NCBI GenBank assembly: GCA_022360315.1
Contig: JAKSDA010000032.1
Coordinates: 1 to 46,141 of the forward strand
DNA: 46,141 nucleotides
Direction of reading: 5' to 3'
Origin: Pseudomonadota bacterium
Lineage (GTDB): Bacteria; Myxococcota_A; Polyangia; Haliangiales; Haliangiaceae
The stretch's first letter is position 1, and each line of letters begins with the position of its first letter. Under the pieces are notes generated by a model. That model saw only the letters and a program-made list of their open reading frames with translations, was not told the DNA's origin and ran no database searches. Of the stretch, positions 6,667 to 14,666 are shown in pieces. Made by a program: the position numbers and the translations under genes.

Positions 6667-8025
6667 ATGGCGCTCTTCGACGATGCAGCTGATATTCTGC
6701 CCATAGCCTTTCGGGCTTGTGCCGCGCAAGAGGCACCCTTTGCGCGTGCTCGAGAGGGACTTCGAACTCGGTCCAGTTTTGGACCAGATCCGGTGCACAC
6801 GCTCTATTGGGGGGCGCATCGTTGTGGCCCCAACATCGTCGGCGCGCTCGGTCAAATGGCGCGAGAGACCTGGTCGCGCTACGCGGCAACACCCGAGACC
6901 CTGGCCGAGGTGCTCGGGATGGGGGCCGAGATGGCCGCCCAGGTGCATGCCCGAGTCAGTGCCAAACTCGAGCGCGAGCCCATCGAGGATCTGCGGGTGG
7001 ACTTTGAAGACGGCTACGGCCTGCGCTCCGATTGCGAAGAGGATGCAGCCGCAGTGGCGGCGGGCAGGCAGATCGGCGAAGAACTCGCGCTTGGTAACTC
7101 GGCCCGGCGTTTCGGCATCCGCATCAAAGCGCTCACCGAAACTCTGGCCAGGCGGGGTATCGAAACGCTCGAGCTGTTCACCGAGGGCCTGGTTGCCGGC
7201 CACGGGGGACAGCTTCCCCCAGGCTTTGTCGTCACCTTGCCCAAGGTCACGGTTGTCGAGCAACTCGAGGCGATGGACGTGCTATTGCAGCGCCTGGAGG
7301 CCTCACTTGGCGTCGCCCAGGACTCGATCGGTTTGGAATTCATGATCGAGGTTCCGCACGCTGTATTCGACGGCGAGGGTCGCCTGGTACTACCGCGCTT
7401 GCTGGCCCGGGCGGGCCGGCGGTTACTCGGCGTTCATCTCGGTGTTTACGATTTTACGGCCGCTTCCGAGATCGTGGCGAGCCGCCAGGCAATGGATCAC
7501 CCCGCATGCGATCTGGTCCGCGGTCTCATGCGACTGAGCTACAGTGGCAGCGGCCGGATGCTGTCCGCCGGGTCGACCAATGTACTACCCATACCGCCCC
7601 ACCGGGGTTCCGGGCTCAATTCAACCCAGCTCGGCGAGAATGCTGCTGCCGTGCACGATGCATGGCGGTGCAGCCAGGCGCAGATTCTGCACACCCTGGA
7701 GCGCGGGTATTACCACGGCTGGGATCTACACCCGGCGCAGGTCCCGGTGCGTTTTGCGGCCTGTTATCGCTTCTACCGCGAGGACTATGCGGCGATGGCC
7801 GCTCGCATGGCGAGTTATCTCGAGCAGGCCACTGCGGCAACCGACGACGGCGCCGTGCTCGATGATGTTGCCACGGGTCAGGCGTTGCTCGACTTTTTTC
7901 GCCGCGGGTACGCCTGTGGGGCATTCGACGCCGTCGAGATCACGCGAGCAGGTTTGACCATCGACGAGCTTGCAGAGGCTCGTTTTGCCGACCTACTGCA
8001 CACACGGCTTGCCGCCAGGGCCTGA
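6667..8025 (+). CDS. HpcH/CitE-like aldolase-fold protein (DUF6986 type) of the purine operon
   Basis: This 452-aa protein matches the HpcH/HpaI aldolase and citrate-lyase-beta-like TIM-barrel group described as DUF6986. Recognisable stretches are 'EDLRVDFEDGYG' (a metal-binding-type DFEDG), 'RFGIRIKALT', 'FVVTLPKV', 'IGLEFMIEVPHAV' and 'LLGVHLGVYDFTAASEI'. I chose ATG 6667, with GGGGGAG upstream; it follows the HIU hydrolase stop by 5 bases. In the operon it stands where ureidoglycolate and glyoxylate are produced. A lyase or condensation step on a C2 product, comparable to malate synthase in the same fold superfamily, is my inference. The family reaction is not known to me. Confidence 0.8.
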   Translation: MALFDDAADILPIAFRACAAQEAPFARAREGLRTRSSFGPDPVHTLYWGAHRCGPNIVGALGQMARETWSRYAATPETLAEVLGMGAEMAAQVHARVSAKLEREPIEDLRVDFEDGYGLRSDCEEDAAAVAAGRQIGEELALGNSARRFGIRIKALTETLARRGIETLELFTEGLVAGHGGQLPPGFVVTLPKVTVVEQLEAMDVLLQRLEASLGVAQDSIGLEFMIEVPHAVFDGEGRLVLPRLLARAGRRLLGVHLGVYDFTAASEIVASRQAMDHPACDLVRGLMRLSYSGSGRMLSAGSTNVLPIPPHRGSGLNSTQLGENAAAVHDAWRCSQAQILHTLERGYYHGWDLHPAQVPVRFAACYRFYREDYAAMAARMASYLEQATAATDDGAVLDDVATGQALLDFFRRGYACGAFDAVEITRAGLTIDELAEARFADLLHTRLAARA

Positions 8026-8032
8026 CCTCGCA

Positions 8033-8067
8033 CCGCAAACCGCAAACCGCAAACCGCAAACCGCAAA
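8033..8067 (+). repeat. heptamer microsatellite, five CCGCAAA units
   Basis: Five perfect tandem copies of CCGCAAA lie 7 bases after the aldolase gene stop, in the 148-bp gap before the TlpA-domain gene. The unit is not a multiple of three, so copy-number changes would shift any frame read through it. This argues against starts of the next gene placed upstream of the repeat. Confidence 0.9.
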
Positions 8068-8173
8068 CGCACGTAGCACAGCGGCGACGGCCCCGGCCCG
8101 GGGCACGGCGCTGGTGCGCGTGGCTAGCACTTTGCCGTGGCAGCAACACCGGGCGTGGCATAGATTGTGTGCC

Positions 8174-9979
8174 ATGTGGCATGTACCCGCATTGTCCAGC
8201 GCTGTCCTCAGCCGGGCCGAGTCGTTCTTCTGTCTGACCGCGCTTTGTCTGGCCGGGGGCGTGGCCTCCAGTTCCAGTTGCGCGCCGGCCCGGGCGCCCC
8301 ACACGGCAATTGCCGCGGACCCCGCCGACCCCGAGAAAACGACCCATGCCGGGCCGACCGAGCCGAAACGAATCACGGTCCGCGGGACCGTGGTCGGGCA
8401 TGATGGCAAGCCCCTGGCCATGGCGCACGTGCATACGGGCGAGACTTCGGTCGCGGTGGCGCCGGATGGGCGCTTCGCGATCACGGTTCCAGCTCGTGGA
8501 TTGGCCAGGCTCTACATCACCGGCGTGGACAGTGTGGACTACCGGTTGCCGCTCTTCACCAGCGGTTGGGATATCGAAGTGGACCTCACACTGGGAACCT
8601 ACCTCCTCCAGCGCGATCTCTCCAGAGTCCGGATATGGCTCGACGGCATGAACTCGTTGGCCGAGGCCAGGCCCATGCATCGGCGAGGCGACGGCATTTA
8701 CACCGCGACAGTCAATACATCGTCGGGGCAAGTGGCCTACGAACTCGTCGACGTCTCTGCCACCAACACCATCAACGGAACCATGAGCACGAGCTACCGC
8801 TACGACGGCGACGGCAACTACTTCAGCATCGTGAAGGCACAAGCAGACCGGGTCATCGTGCAATTCGACCCCACCAAGTTGCCACCTTCGGGAATCAAAA
8901 CCCGGCTCGACTTTCGCGAGGCGCGCAATCCGGCGGCCAAAACCGGTCATGAGGTCAGTCTGGTGGCCGCTCGCATCCTCGAACGCAAACGGTCCCTGCG
9001 CGAGCAGTTTCAGATCATGTCCAACGCTGGACAGTCGGCCGCCGACATGACCGCGCTGATCGCAGCTCTGCAAAAAGACGCCGCGGCCGTGGTCGAGACC
9101 ATCGACGCGTCCGAACACCCGATGGTGCGGCAGGCCCTGCTCGTCGAATACCTGACCTTGAGCGAGCTGAGCATGCGAATTCCCACCGCCATGGCCGATC
9201 ACCGACGGCCCCAACAGCGAGCCCTGGCCAGACGGGCCCTGGCCGAGATTCCAGCTGACTCGCCGCTGTGGAGTATCGCCCCAAAGGCGGCGTCGAGCGC
9301 AGTGGAGATGGCAGGTGCACTCGACGAGCACCGCGCATACCTGGACGCTGTCATCGATACCCATCCGGACCAGACGGTGGGCGCGACATTGGCCTTGCAA
9401 CTGCTCGTCCAGGCACGCAAAGAGATGCGCCGCGCGGACGTCACACGCTATTACAAAACCATCGTGACCCGGTTTGCCAACACCGAGGCGGCGCAGCTTG
9501 CCAGACTCATGGTCCGGCAATCCTCGCTCCGTCCCGGAGCCAAAATTCCAGCGTTTTCGTTCGCGTCAATGGATGATCCCGCAGTGCTCTACACGGCGGA
9601 TAATCTGCGCGGCAGCGCGTATCTCATCGACTTCTGGGCCACCTGGTGCAAACCGTGTACGGCACAGATGCCCACCTTGCACGAGACCTACCAAAAATAC
9701 AAAGACCTCGGCTTCGTCATCGTGAGTGCGGCGATTCACGATGACGAAAACAGCGTGCGCCAGTTTCGGGCCAAGAACTGGCCCATGCCGTGGAACCACG
9801 CCTTCATCGGCCCGGACCAGGCCGGCGACGCCGAAGAGACCTTCGATATCATCGGCTTGCCGACGATCATCCTGGTAGACGAGCACGGGGTCATCGTTGC
9901 TATCAACGAGGCGCTGCGCGGCGACCAGCTGCCCATCGCTGTGGACGCGCTCGTGTCCGACAAGGTAGGTGCAGAGTAG
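8174..9979 (+). CDS. TlpA-like thioredoxin-domain protein with large N-terminal region
   Basis: This 601-aa predicted exported protein has an N-terminal hydrophobic segment ('FFCLTALCLAGGVASS') followed by Cys at about residue 36, a weak lipobox. Residues ~65-150 look like a beta-sandwich of carboxypeptidase-regulatory type ('VRGTVVGHDGKPLAMAHV'). A helical region follows at ~260-450. The C-terminal ~150 residues are a TlpA/AhpC-type thioredoxin domain with the redox motif WCKPC (C492 and C495) and the cis-Pro loop 'IGLPTIILVD'. A role in disulfide reduction or protein folding outside the cytoplasm is likely. I chose ATG 8174 because it begins the signal sequence; the longer frame reads through the CCGCAAA repeat. 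Substrate unknown. Confidence 0.85.
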   Translation: MWHVPALSSAVLSRAESFFCLTALCLAGGVASSSSCAPARAPHTAIAADPADPEKTTHAGPTEPKRITVRGTVVGHDGKPLAMAHVHTGETSVAVAPDGRFAITVPARGLARLYITGVDSVDYRLPLFTSGWDIEVDLTLGTYLLQRDLSRVRIWLDGMNSLAEARPMHRRGDGIYTATVNTSSGQVAYELVDVSATNTINGTMSTSYRYDGDGNYFSIVKAQADRVIVQFDPTKLPPSGIKTRLDFREARNPAAKTGHEVSLVAARILERKRSLREQFQIMSNAGQSAADMTALIAALQKDAAAVVETIDASEHPMVRQALLVEYLTLSELSMRIPTAMADHRRPQQRALARRALAEIPADSPLWSIAPKAASSAVEMAGALDEHRAYLDAVIDTHPDQTVGATLALQLLVQARKEMRRADVTRYYKTIVTRFANTEAAQLARLMVRQSSLRPGAKIPAFSFASMDDPAVLYTADNLRGSAYLIDFWATWCKPCTAQMPTLHETYQKYKDLGFVIVSAAIHDDENSVRQFRAKNWPMPWNHAFIGPDQAGDAEETFDIIGLPTIILVDEHGVIVAINEALRGDQLPIAVDALVSDKVGAE

Positions 9980-10202
9980 AGCCCATTTAAAACAGACTCG
10001 GAGATGGGAGATCTCCCCGTCTCGATACGAATCTATCAACAGGCCAGGCCAGTTCTGCACAACCTTATCCACAGAGCCCAACCAAATAAAAAGAGGCGGC
10101 TTCTCGACTCACCTCCTCAGCTTCTCCACAAACACATCACACGTTGCGCAACGCCTTTCCCACCGCGGCACACCAGACATCGTGGTTTCGGCAGGTGAGA
10201 CC

Positions 10203-10223
10203 CCCAAATATTGGGCTTTTTTT
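10203..10223 (+). terminator. candidate intrinsic terminator or attenuator before nrdJ
   Basis: CCCAA, loop ATA, then TTGGG followed by C and T7 forms a short 5-bp stem with a U-tract. It could end transcripts from the TlpA-domain gene, 220 bp upstream. The stem is short, so the strength is doubtful. The same bases could be part of an operator. Confidence 0.35.
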
Positions 10224-10224
10224 C

Positions 10225-10257
10225 TTGACCTACTGTCTCCTGGGAGATGAATATAGT
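10225..10257 (+). promoter_or_regulatory. candidate nrdJ promoter
   Basis: TTGACC at 10225-10230 matches a -35 hexamer in 5 of 6 bases. The -10 choice is unclear: TGAATA follows after 17 bp and the better-looking TATAGT after 21 bp. TATAGTG also matches half of the NrdR-box consensus, so this may be a regulated ribonucleotide reductase promoter. Read by eye only. Confidence 0.35.
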
Positions 10258-10368
10258 GCGGCCGCAGCGAAGCCGATTCTCCAGGGATTTTTCTTTAAAT
10301 TTCAGGATCATAGACCAAGTCTATACAGAGGCTGGTGTGCCCTGGATCCAGCGGTCAAGGGAGTCTAT

Positions 10369-13311
10369 ATGCTAGATAAAGTCGTGCCCTCGTACGACGC
10401 GAGGAACCACAGCTCGACCATGAAGCAAGACAGTGCGAAGGCCACGTATGGTAGCCAGGAGTCTGGAGCCGGGATCAGTTCGGGACTGACGTTCACTCGT
10501 CATTTCACCCAGGAGGGCGTGAACCCGTTCTCCGAAGTCGAGTGGGAGGTTCGAGATGCGAGCATCACCGGCGCGGACGGCAAGGTTTTCTTCGAACAAA
10601 CCGGGGTCGAGTTTCCCAAGTCGTGGAGTCAGACCGCGACCAATGTGGTCGTGCAGAAGTACTTTCGCGGCACCATGGGTACGCCTGAGCGCGAGACGTC
10701 GGTCAAACAGATGATCGCGCGGGTTGCTGACACCATCCACGAGTGGGGCCGTGAGAGCGAGTATTTCAACACTGATAGAGACGGGCGGGCATTCCGCGAC
10801 GAGCTGGTGCACCTGTTGCTTCACCAGAAGATGGCGTTTAACTCGCCGGTCTGGTTCAACGTCGGTGTGGAAGAGAAGCCCCAGTGTTCGGCCTGCTTCA
10901 TCAACTCGGTAGAAGATTCGATGAAGTCGATTCTCAGGCTGGCCGAGACCGAGGGGATGCTGTTCAAGTACGGTTCGGGAACCGGATCGAACCTGTCGAG
11001 TTTGCGTTCTTCGGCCGAGAACCTGCACGGCGGTGGCACCGCGTCTGGCCCGGTATCATTCATGCGCGGCTTCGACTCGTTTGCCGGTGCGATCAAATCG
11101 GGCGGCAAAACTCGACGCGCCGCCAAGATGGTCATCCTCAACGTCGACCATCCCGACATCGTCGACTTCATCGAGTGCAAGGCGGCAGAAGAACAGAAAG
11201 CCTGGGCGCTCATCGACGCGGGCTACGACGGGGGATTCAACGTCGCGGGCGGCGCATATGATTCGGTGGGCTATCAGAATGCCAACCATTCGGTTCGGGT
11301 CAGCGACGACTTCATGAGGGCCGTGCTCGACGATGGCGAATGGTTCACCTACGCTGTGACCGACGGTCGCGTGATCGATACCTACCGAGCCAGCGACCTC
11401 ATGGACAAGATCGCCGAGGCCGCTCATTTGTGCGGCGATCCCGGCATACAGTTCGACACGACGATCAACGACTGGCACCCGTGCATCAATACGGGTCGTA
11501 TCAACGCATCCAATCCGTGCTCCGAGTACATGTTCCTCGACGACTCGGCGTGTAATCTGGCCTCTCTGAACCTGCGCACATTTCAGAAGCAAGATGGCGA
11601 ATTCGACGTCGAGGCGTACAAGCGCGCCATCGAGGTCGCGATCGTGGCGATGGAGATCATCGTCGACAATGCCAGTTACCCAACCGAGAAAATCGCCAAG
11701 AACTCGCGCGACTATCGGCCGCTCGGCCTTGGTTATGCCAATCTGGGCGCCCTCCTCATGTCGCGTGGATTGCCCTATGACTCCGACGCCGGCCGCGCGT
11801 ATGCCGCAGCGCTCACCGCGCTCTTGTGCGGTCACGCCTACCGGACCAGCGCGCGCATCGCCGGCGAGGCCACGGGGGCGTTTCTGGGCTATGCCAAGAA
11901 CGCGCAGCCGTTCATGCGGGTGATGAAAAAGCACCGGCGGGCAGTGGACGATATCGATTCCGCTTTCGTCCCCTACGACCTCATGGAGGCGGCGCGCGAT
12001 TCCTGGGACGAAGCCATCGAATGGGGCTCCAGATGGGGCTTCCGCAACGGTCAGACAACCGTGTTGGCTCCCACTGGCACCATTGCCTTTCTCATGGATT
12101 GCGATACGACCGGTGTCGAACCCGACATCGCGCTGGTCAAGTACAAACGCCTGGTCGGTGGCGGCATGCTCAAAATGGTCAACAACACCATCGCCGAGGC
12201 GCTGCGACGGCTCGGCTACGATGCCAACCAGATCCGGGATATCGTCGCCTACATCGATCGGCAAGAGACCATCGAAGGCGCTCCTGAATTGGCCGAAGAA
12301 CACCTGCCCATCTTTGATTGCGCCTTTCGCTCGACCAATGGAGCGCGCAGCATCCACTACATGGGCCATATTCGGATGATGGCAGCGGTCCAGCCGTTCC
12401 TGTCCGGAGCGATTTCCAAAACAGTCAATTTGCCCGGCGACTGTAGTATCGAAGATATCAAGAATGCTTACACCCAGGCCTGGAAGCTCGGCTTAAAAGC
12501 CATTGCAGTGTATCGCGATGGGTGCAAGCGCACGCAGCCGTTGTCCACCAGCGTCAAGAAAGCCACCTCGCGTGGACAGCTCGAAGAAGACAGCCAGCAA
12601 AACTCAGCTCGAAAAAACGATGACGATGTTCTGCTTCAGCTGAGCCCCGAAGAGCGCCAGGTTGTCGAAAGGCTGCGCACGCGCGACCAGCGTCCGGCCG
12701 GACCGCCGCCAGCGGTCCGTTACAAACTGCCCAACGAGCGCAGCTCGTTCACCCATAAATTCTCGGTCGGTGGCCACGAGGGCTACATCACGGTCGGACT
12801 CTACGAGGATGGCCAGCCCGGTGAGATTTTTGTCCGTATGGCCAAAGAAGGGTCGGTGATCGCCGGGCTCATGGATTCGTTTGCCACTGCGATCTCGCTG
12901 GCTCTGCAGCACGGTGTGCCGTTGGCCGTATTGTGCGACAAGTTCAAGGGAACCCGCTTCGAGCCGTCCGGCTTCACCGGCAATACGGACGTCCCGATCG
13001 CCACGTCGATCATGGATTACCTGTTCCGCTGGCTGTCACTGCGCTTTTTGGGCGGTGAGAAACATCCGGCAGCAGCGAGCAAGCCGACCGGTGTTGGCCA
13101 GCTGGATTTGCCCAAGATCCCCCTGATGGCCGAAGATGTGGTGGTTCGCGACCCTGGCGCATCCACCAGCATCGTGGTCGAGGCCAAGAGCGAGTCGCCC
13201 TGGATTCGCGAGACTGACGCACCGCCCTGTCATGAATGCGGCACCCTGATGGTCCGAAACGGGGCCTGCCACAAGTGTCCCAATTGCGGCGCCACCAGCG
13301 GTTGCTCGTGA
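10369..13311 (+). CDS. nrdJ: vitamin B12-dependent (class II) ribonucleoside-diphosphate reductase
   Basis: This 980-aa enzyme reduces ribonucleotides to deoxyribonucleotides using an adenosylcobalamin-derived thiyl radical. The N-terminal part has 'AFNSPVWFNVG' and the Cys-containing 'QCSACFINSVEDSM'. The catalytic loop 'NPCSEYMFLDDSACNLASLN' places the radical cysteine at C384. Later signatures include 'TTVLAPTGTIAFLMDCDTTG'. A TSCPD domain spans about residues 785-885 ('HEGYITVGLYEDGQPGEIFV'). The C-terminus is a cysteine-rich zinc-ribbon/redox tail (CHEC, CHKCPNC, C). I chose ATG 10369 because AAGGGAG lies 5 bases upstream; the frame upstream to 10144 has no homology. Possible NrdR control is suggested by the leader. 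Confidence 0.97.
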   Translation: MLDKVVPSYDARNHSSTMKQDSAKATYGSQESGAGISSGLTFTRHFTQEGVNPFSEVEWEVRDASITGADGKVFFEQTGVEFPKSWSQTATNVVVQKYFRGTMGTPERETSVKQMIARVADTIHEWGRESEYFNTDRDGRAFRDELVHLLLHQKMAFNSPVWFNVGVEEKPQCSACFINSVEDSMKSILRLAETEGMLFKYGSGTGSNLSSLRSSAENLHGGGTASGPVSFMRGFDSFAGAIKSGGKTRRAAKMVILNVDHPDIVDFIECKAAEEQKAWALIDAGYDGGFNVAGGAYDSVGYQNANHSVRVSDDFMRAVLDDGEWFTYAVTDGRVIDTYRASDLMDKIAEAAHLCGDPGIQFDTTINDWHPCINTGRINASNPCSEYMFLDDSACNLASLNLRTFQKQDGEFDVEAYKRAIEVAIVAMEIIVDNASYPTEKIAKNSRDYRPLGLGYANLGALLMSRGLPYDSDAGRAYAAALTALLCGHAYRTSARIAGEATGAFLGYAKNAQPFMRVMKKHRRAVDDIDSAFVPYDLMEAARDSWDEAIEWGSRWGFRNGQTTVLAPTGTIAFLMDCDTTGVEPDIALVKYKRLVGGGMLKMVNNTIAEALRRLGYDANQIRDIVAYIDRQETIEGAPELAEEHLPIFDCAFRSTNGARSIHYMGHIRMMAAVQPFLSGAISKTVNLPGDCSIEDIKNAYTQAWKLGLKAIAVYRDGCKRTQPLSTSVKKATSRGQLEEDSQQNSARKNDDDVLLQLSPEERQVVERLRTRDQRPAGPPPAVRYKLPNERSSFTHKFSVGGHEGYITVGLYEDGQPGEIFVRMAKEGSVIAGLMDSFATAISLALQHGVPLAVLCDKFKGTRFEPSGFTGNTDVPIATSIMDYLFRWLSLRFLGGEKHPAAASKPTGVGQLDLPKIPLMAEDVVVRDPGASTSIVVEAKSESPWIRETDAPPCHECGTLMVRNGACHKCPNCGATSGCS

Positions 13312-13571
13312 TACCACCGCGCGCTGCGCTTCCATCGCATAGTCTCTTTCAAACCATGTGAGACTGTAGAATCCCTCATTCTGGCCTTCCTTGCCACTCC
13401 TGCTCCTGGGTATTCACCTGTGCAATCCTGTCGTGGTCAATCTCGTCGTGGGTAGCATCGCCACTGCAAATCTGTGAGCCATCTGAGAAAGCGCCCGGCA
13501 CTACGAAGCTGAGGGCGCAACGCTGTCGCTTCTGCGCGCTCTAAAAATGCCTGACGAGGACTATATTACCC

Positions 13572-14639
13572 ATGGATTACAAGAGATTGCGCGCTTTGCA
13601 CATCATCTCGAAAGCACTTTGTATGCTTTTCTGCACAGGTCTACTCACCTTGGGCTGCACTTCCGAAGACGGCCCTGGTGACGGCAATCCGGATTCAGAC
13701 CCGCAAGATCCTGGCACGCGGGATCCCAGCGTGCCGAATCCGGGCACACCCGACAATCCTCTGCCACCGCCACAAAATCCCACTGGTCAAGCGATCACGT
13801 TGAACATCGAACCATTTGTGGTTCAGCCGGGAAAAGAGCGGCAGGTATGCAAAATTATCAATTTGCCTGGCGATGGTGATTTCGATGTAGTGCGCTTCGA
13901 GTCGACCATGGTGGGTACGTCACACCACCTGAATATCTATAAAGTCGTGGACAGCGAGGCCACCGAGCCAGTGCCGGACCATTTGACGATGGTTCGGGAT
14001 TGTTTCCCAGCAGCCGAGCAGCTGGCTGGACAGGCAGCGTTGATCTACGCGGCTGGCACCACGATTCATGCGGTCAATACCCCCGAGACCGTGGCGTTTT
14101 ATCTCCTCCGCAACCAGCGGATCATTCTCGAGCACCATGTTATCAATGCCACTGACCAGGATATCGACGCGTCGGCAGAAATCAAGTTTTTCTCCGCCGG
14201 GTCAGACGCTCAAATCGAGCATCATGCCGATGTGATCTGGTTTGGCAAATGGGACTTTGTGTTGCCATCCGGTGCCGAGACGTCTGCCACTGGATTCTGC
14301 ACTGTTGGTTATGACGTGGAGATCTTTGCGCTCACCTCGCATTTTCACCAACTCGGAACCCATTTCTCGATCGAAAAGCGCACTGCAGCGGGTGTCGAAA
14401 CTCACCATTACGATAATTACGACTGGCAGCACCCCGCGGTGACACACTACGATCCGGCCATCCCTGTCGATGCCGGAGACGGTCTCGAATGGACCTGCAC
14501 CTGGCGCAATACCAAGTCGATCAAAGTGTTTCCGGGGCCCGACGCAAGCGACGAGATGTGCATTGCGTACGCGCTATTCTATCCGCGACACAGCCTCAGC
14601 GGTGCGCCGATTCAGTGCAATATTCCGTTTCAGCAGTAA
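13572..14639 (+). CDS. PHM-like copper type II monooxygenase lipoprotein
   Basis: This 355-aa predicted lipoprotein has lipobox LTLGC (C29), then a Pro/Asp/Gly-rich linker (about 31-70) and a catalytic-type core. The copper ligands of peptidylglycine/dopamine monooxygenases have counterparts in order: HH at 118-119 ('GTSHHLNIYK') and His at 188-189 ('LEHHVINAT') for the CuH site, then H257 and H259 ('TSHFHQLG') and M329 ('SDEMCIAYALFYP') for the CuM site. Ascorbate-dependent hydroxylation is the family reaction; the substrate is unknown. Expected location is the cell envelope. It is flanked by nrdJ 260 bp upstream and a convergent GGDEF gene, so it appears monocistronic. Such proteins recur in myxobacteria (general knowledge). 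Confidence 0.8.
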   Translation: MDYKRLRALHIISKALCMLFCTGLLTLGCTSEDGPGDGNPDSDPQDPGTRDPSVPNPGTPDNPLPPPQNPTGQAITLNIEPFVVQPGKERQVCKIINLPGDGDFDVVRFESTMVGTSHHLNIYKVVDSEATEPVPDHLTMVRDCFPAAEQLAGQAALIYAAGTTIHAVNTPETVAFYLLRNQRIILEHHVINATDQDIDASAEIKFFSAGSDAQIEHHADVIWFGKWDFVLPSGAETSATGFCTVGYDVEIFALTSHFHQLGTHFSIEKRTAAGVETHHYDNYDWQHPAVTHYDPAIPVDAGDGLEWTCTWRNTKSIKVFPGPDASDEMCIAYALFYPRHSLSGAPIQCNIPFQQ

Positions 14640-14666
14640 TGACTGGTCACTGGTCACGCGTGCCAG

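Larger units (their letters stand above)
9980..10368 (+). other. long leader/intergenic region before nrdJ
   Basis: This 389-bp stretch has no convincing gene. It has lower GC than its surroundings. It contains a near-palindrome around CCCAAATATTGGG followed by seven T (10201-10223), and directly after that a TTGACC hexamer (10225-10230). A half-site TATAGTG (10252-10258) resembles one half of an NrdR box. No cobalamin riboswitch core was recognised. A strong AAGGGAG ribosome binding site lies at 10357-10363. Confidence 0.5.

Noticed and set aside
7940..9520. Long minus-strand open frame opposite the TlpA-domain gene
   Set aside because: Composition (His, Gly, Arg rich) is typical of the antisense of a high-GC gene, and the plus strand encodes a recognised thioredoxin domain.
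10144..10368. N-terminal extension of NrdJ from a TTG at 10144
   Set aside because: No homology, weak composition, and AAGGGAG lies directly before ATG 10369.
9980..10368. Cobalamin riboswitch before the B12-dependent reductase
   Set aside because: I could not find the conserved B12-box core by eye; a covariance search would be decisive.
11056..12369. 437-codon minus-strand open frame inside nrdJ
   Set aside because: Shadow of a strongly coding plus strand that includes the catalytic NPCSE loop.
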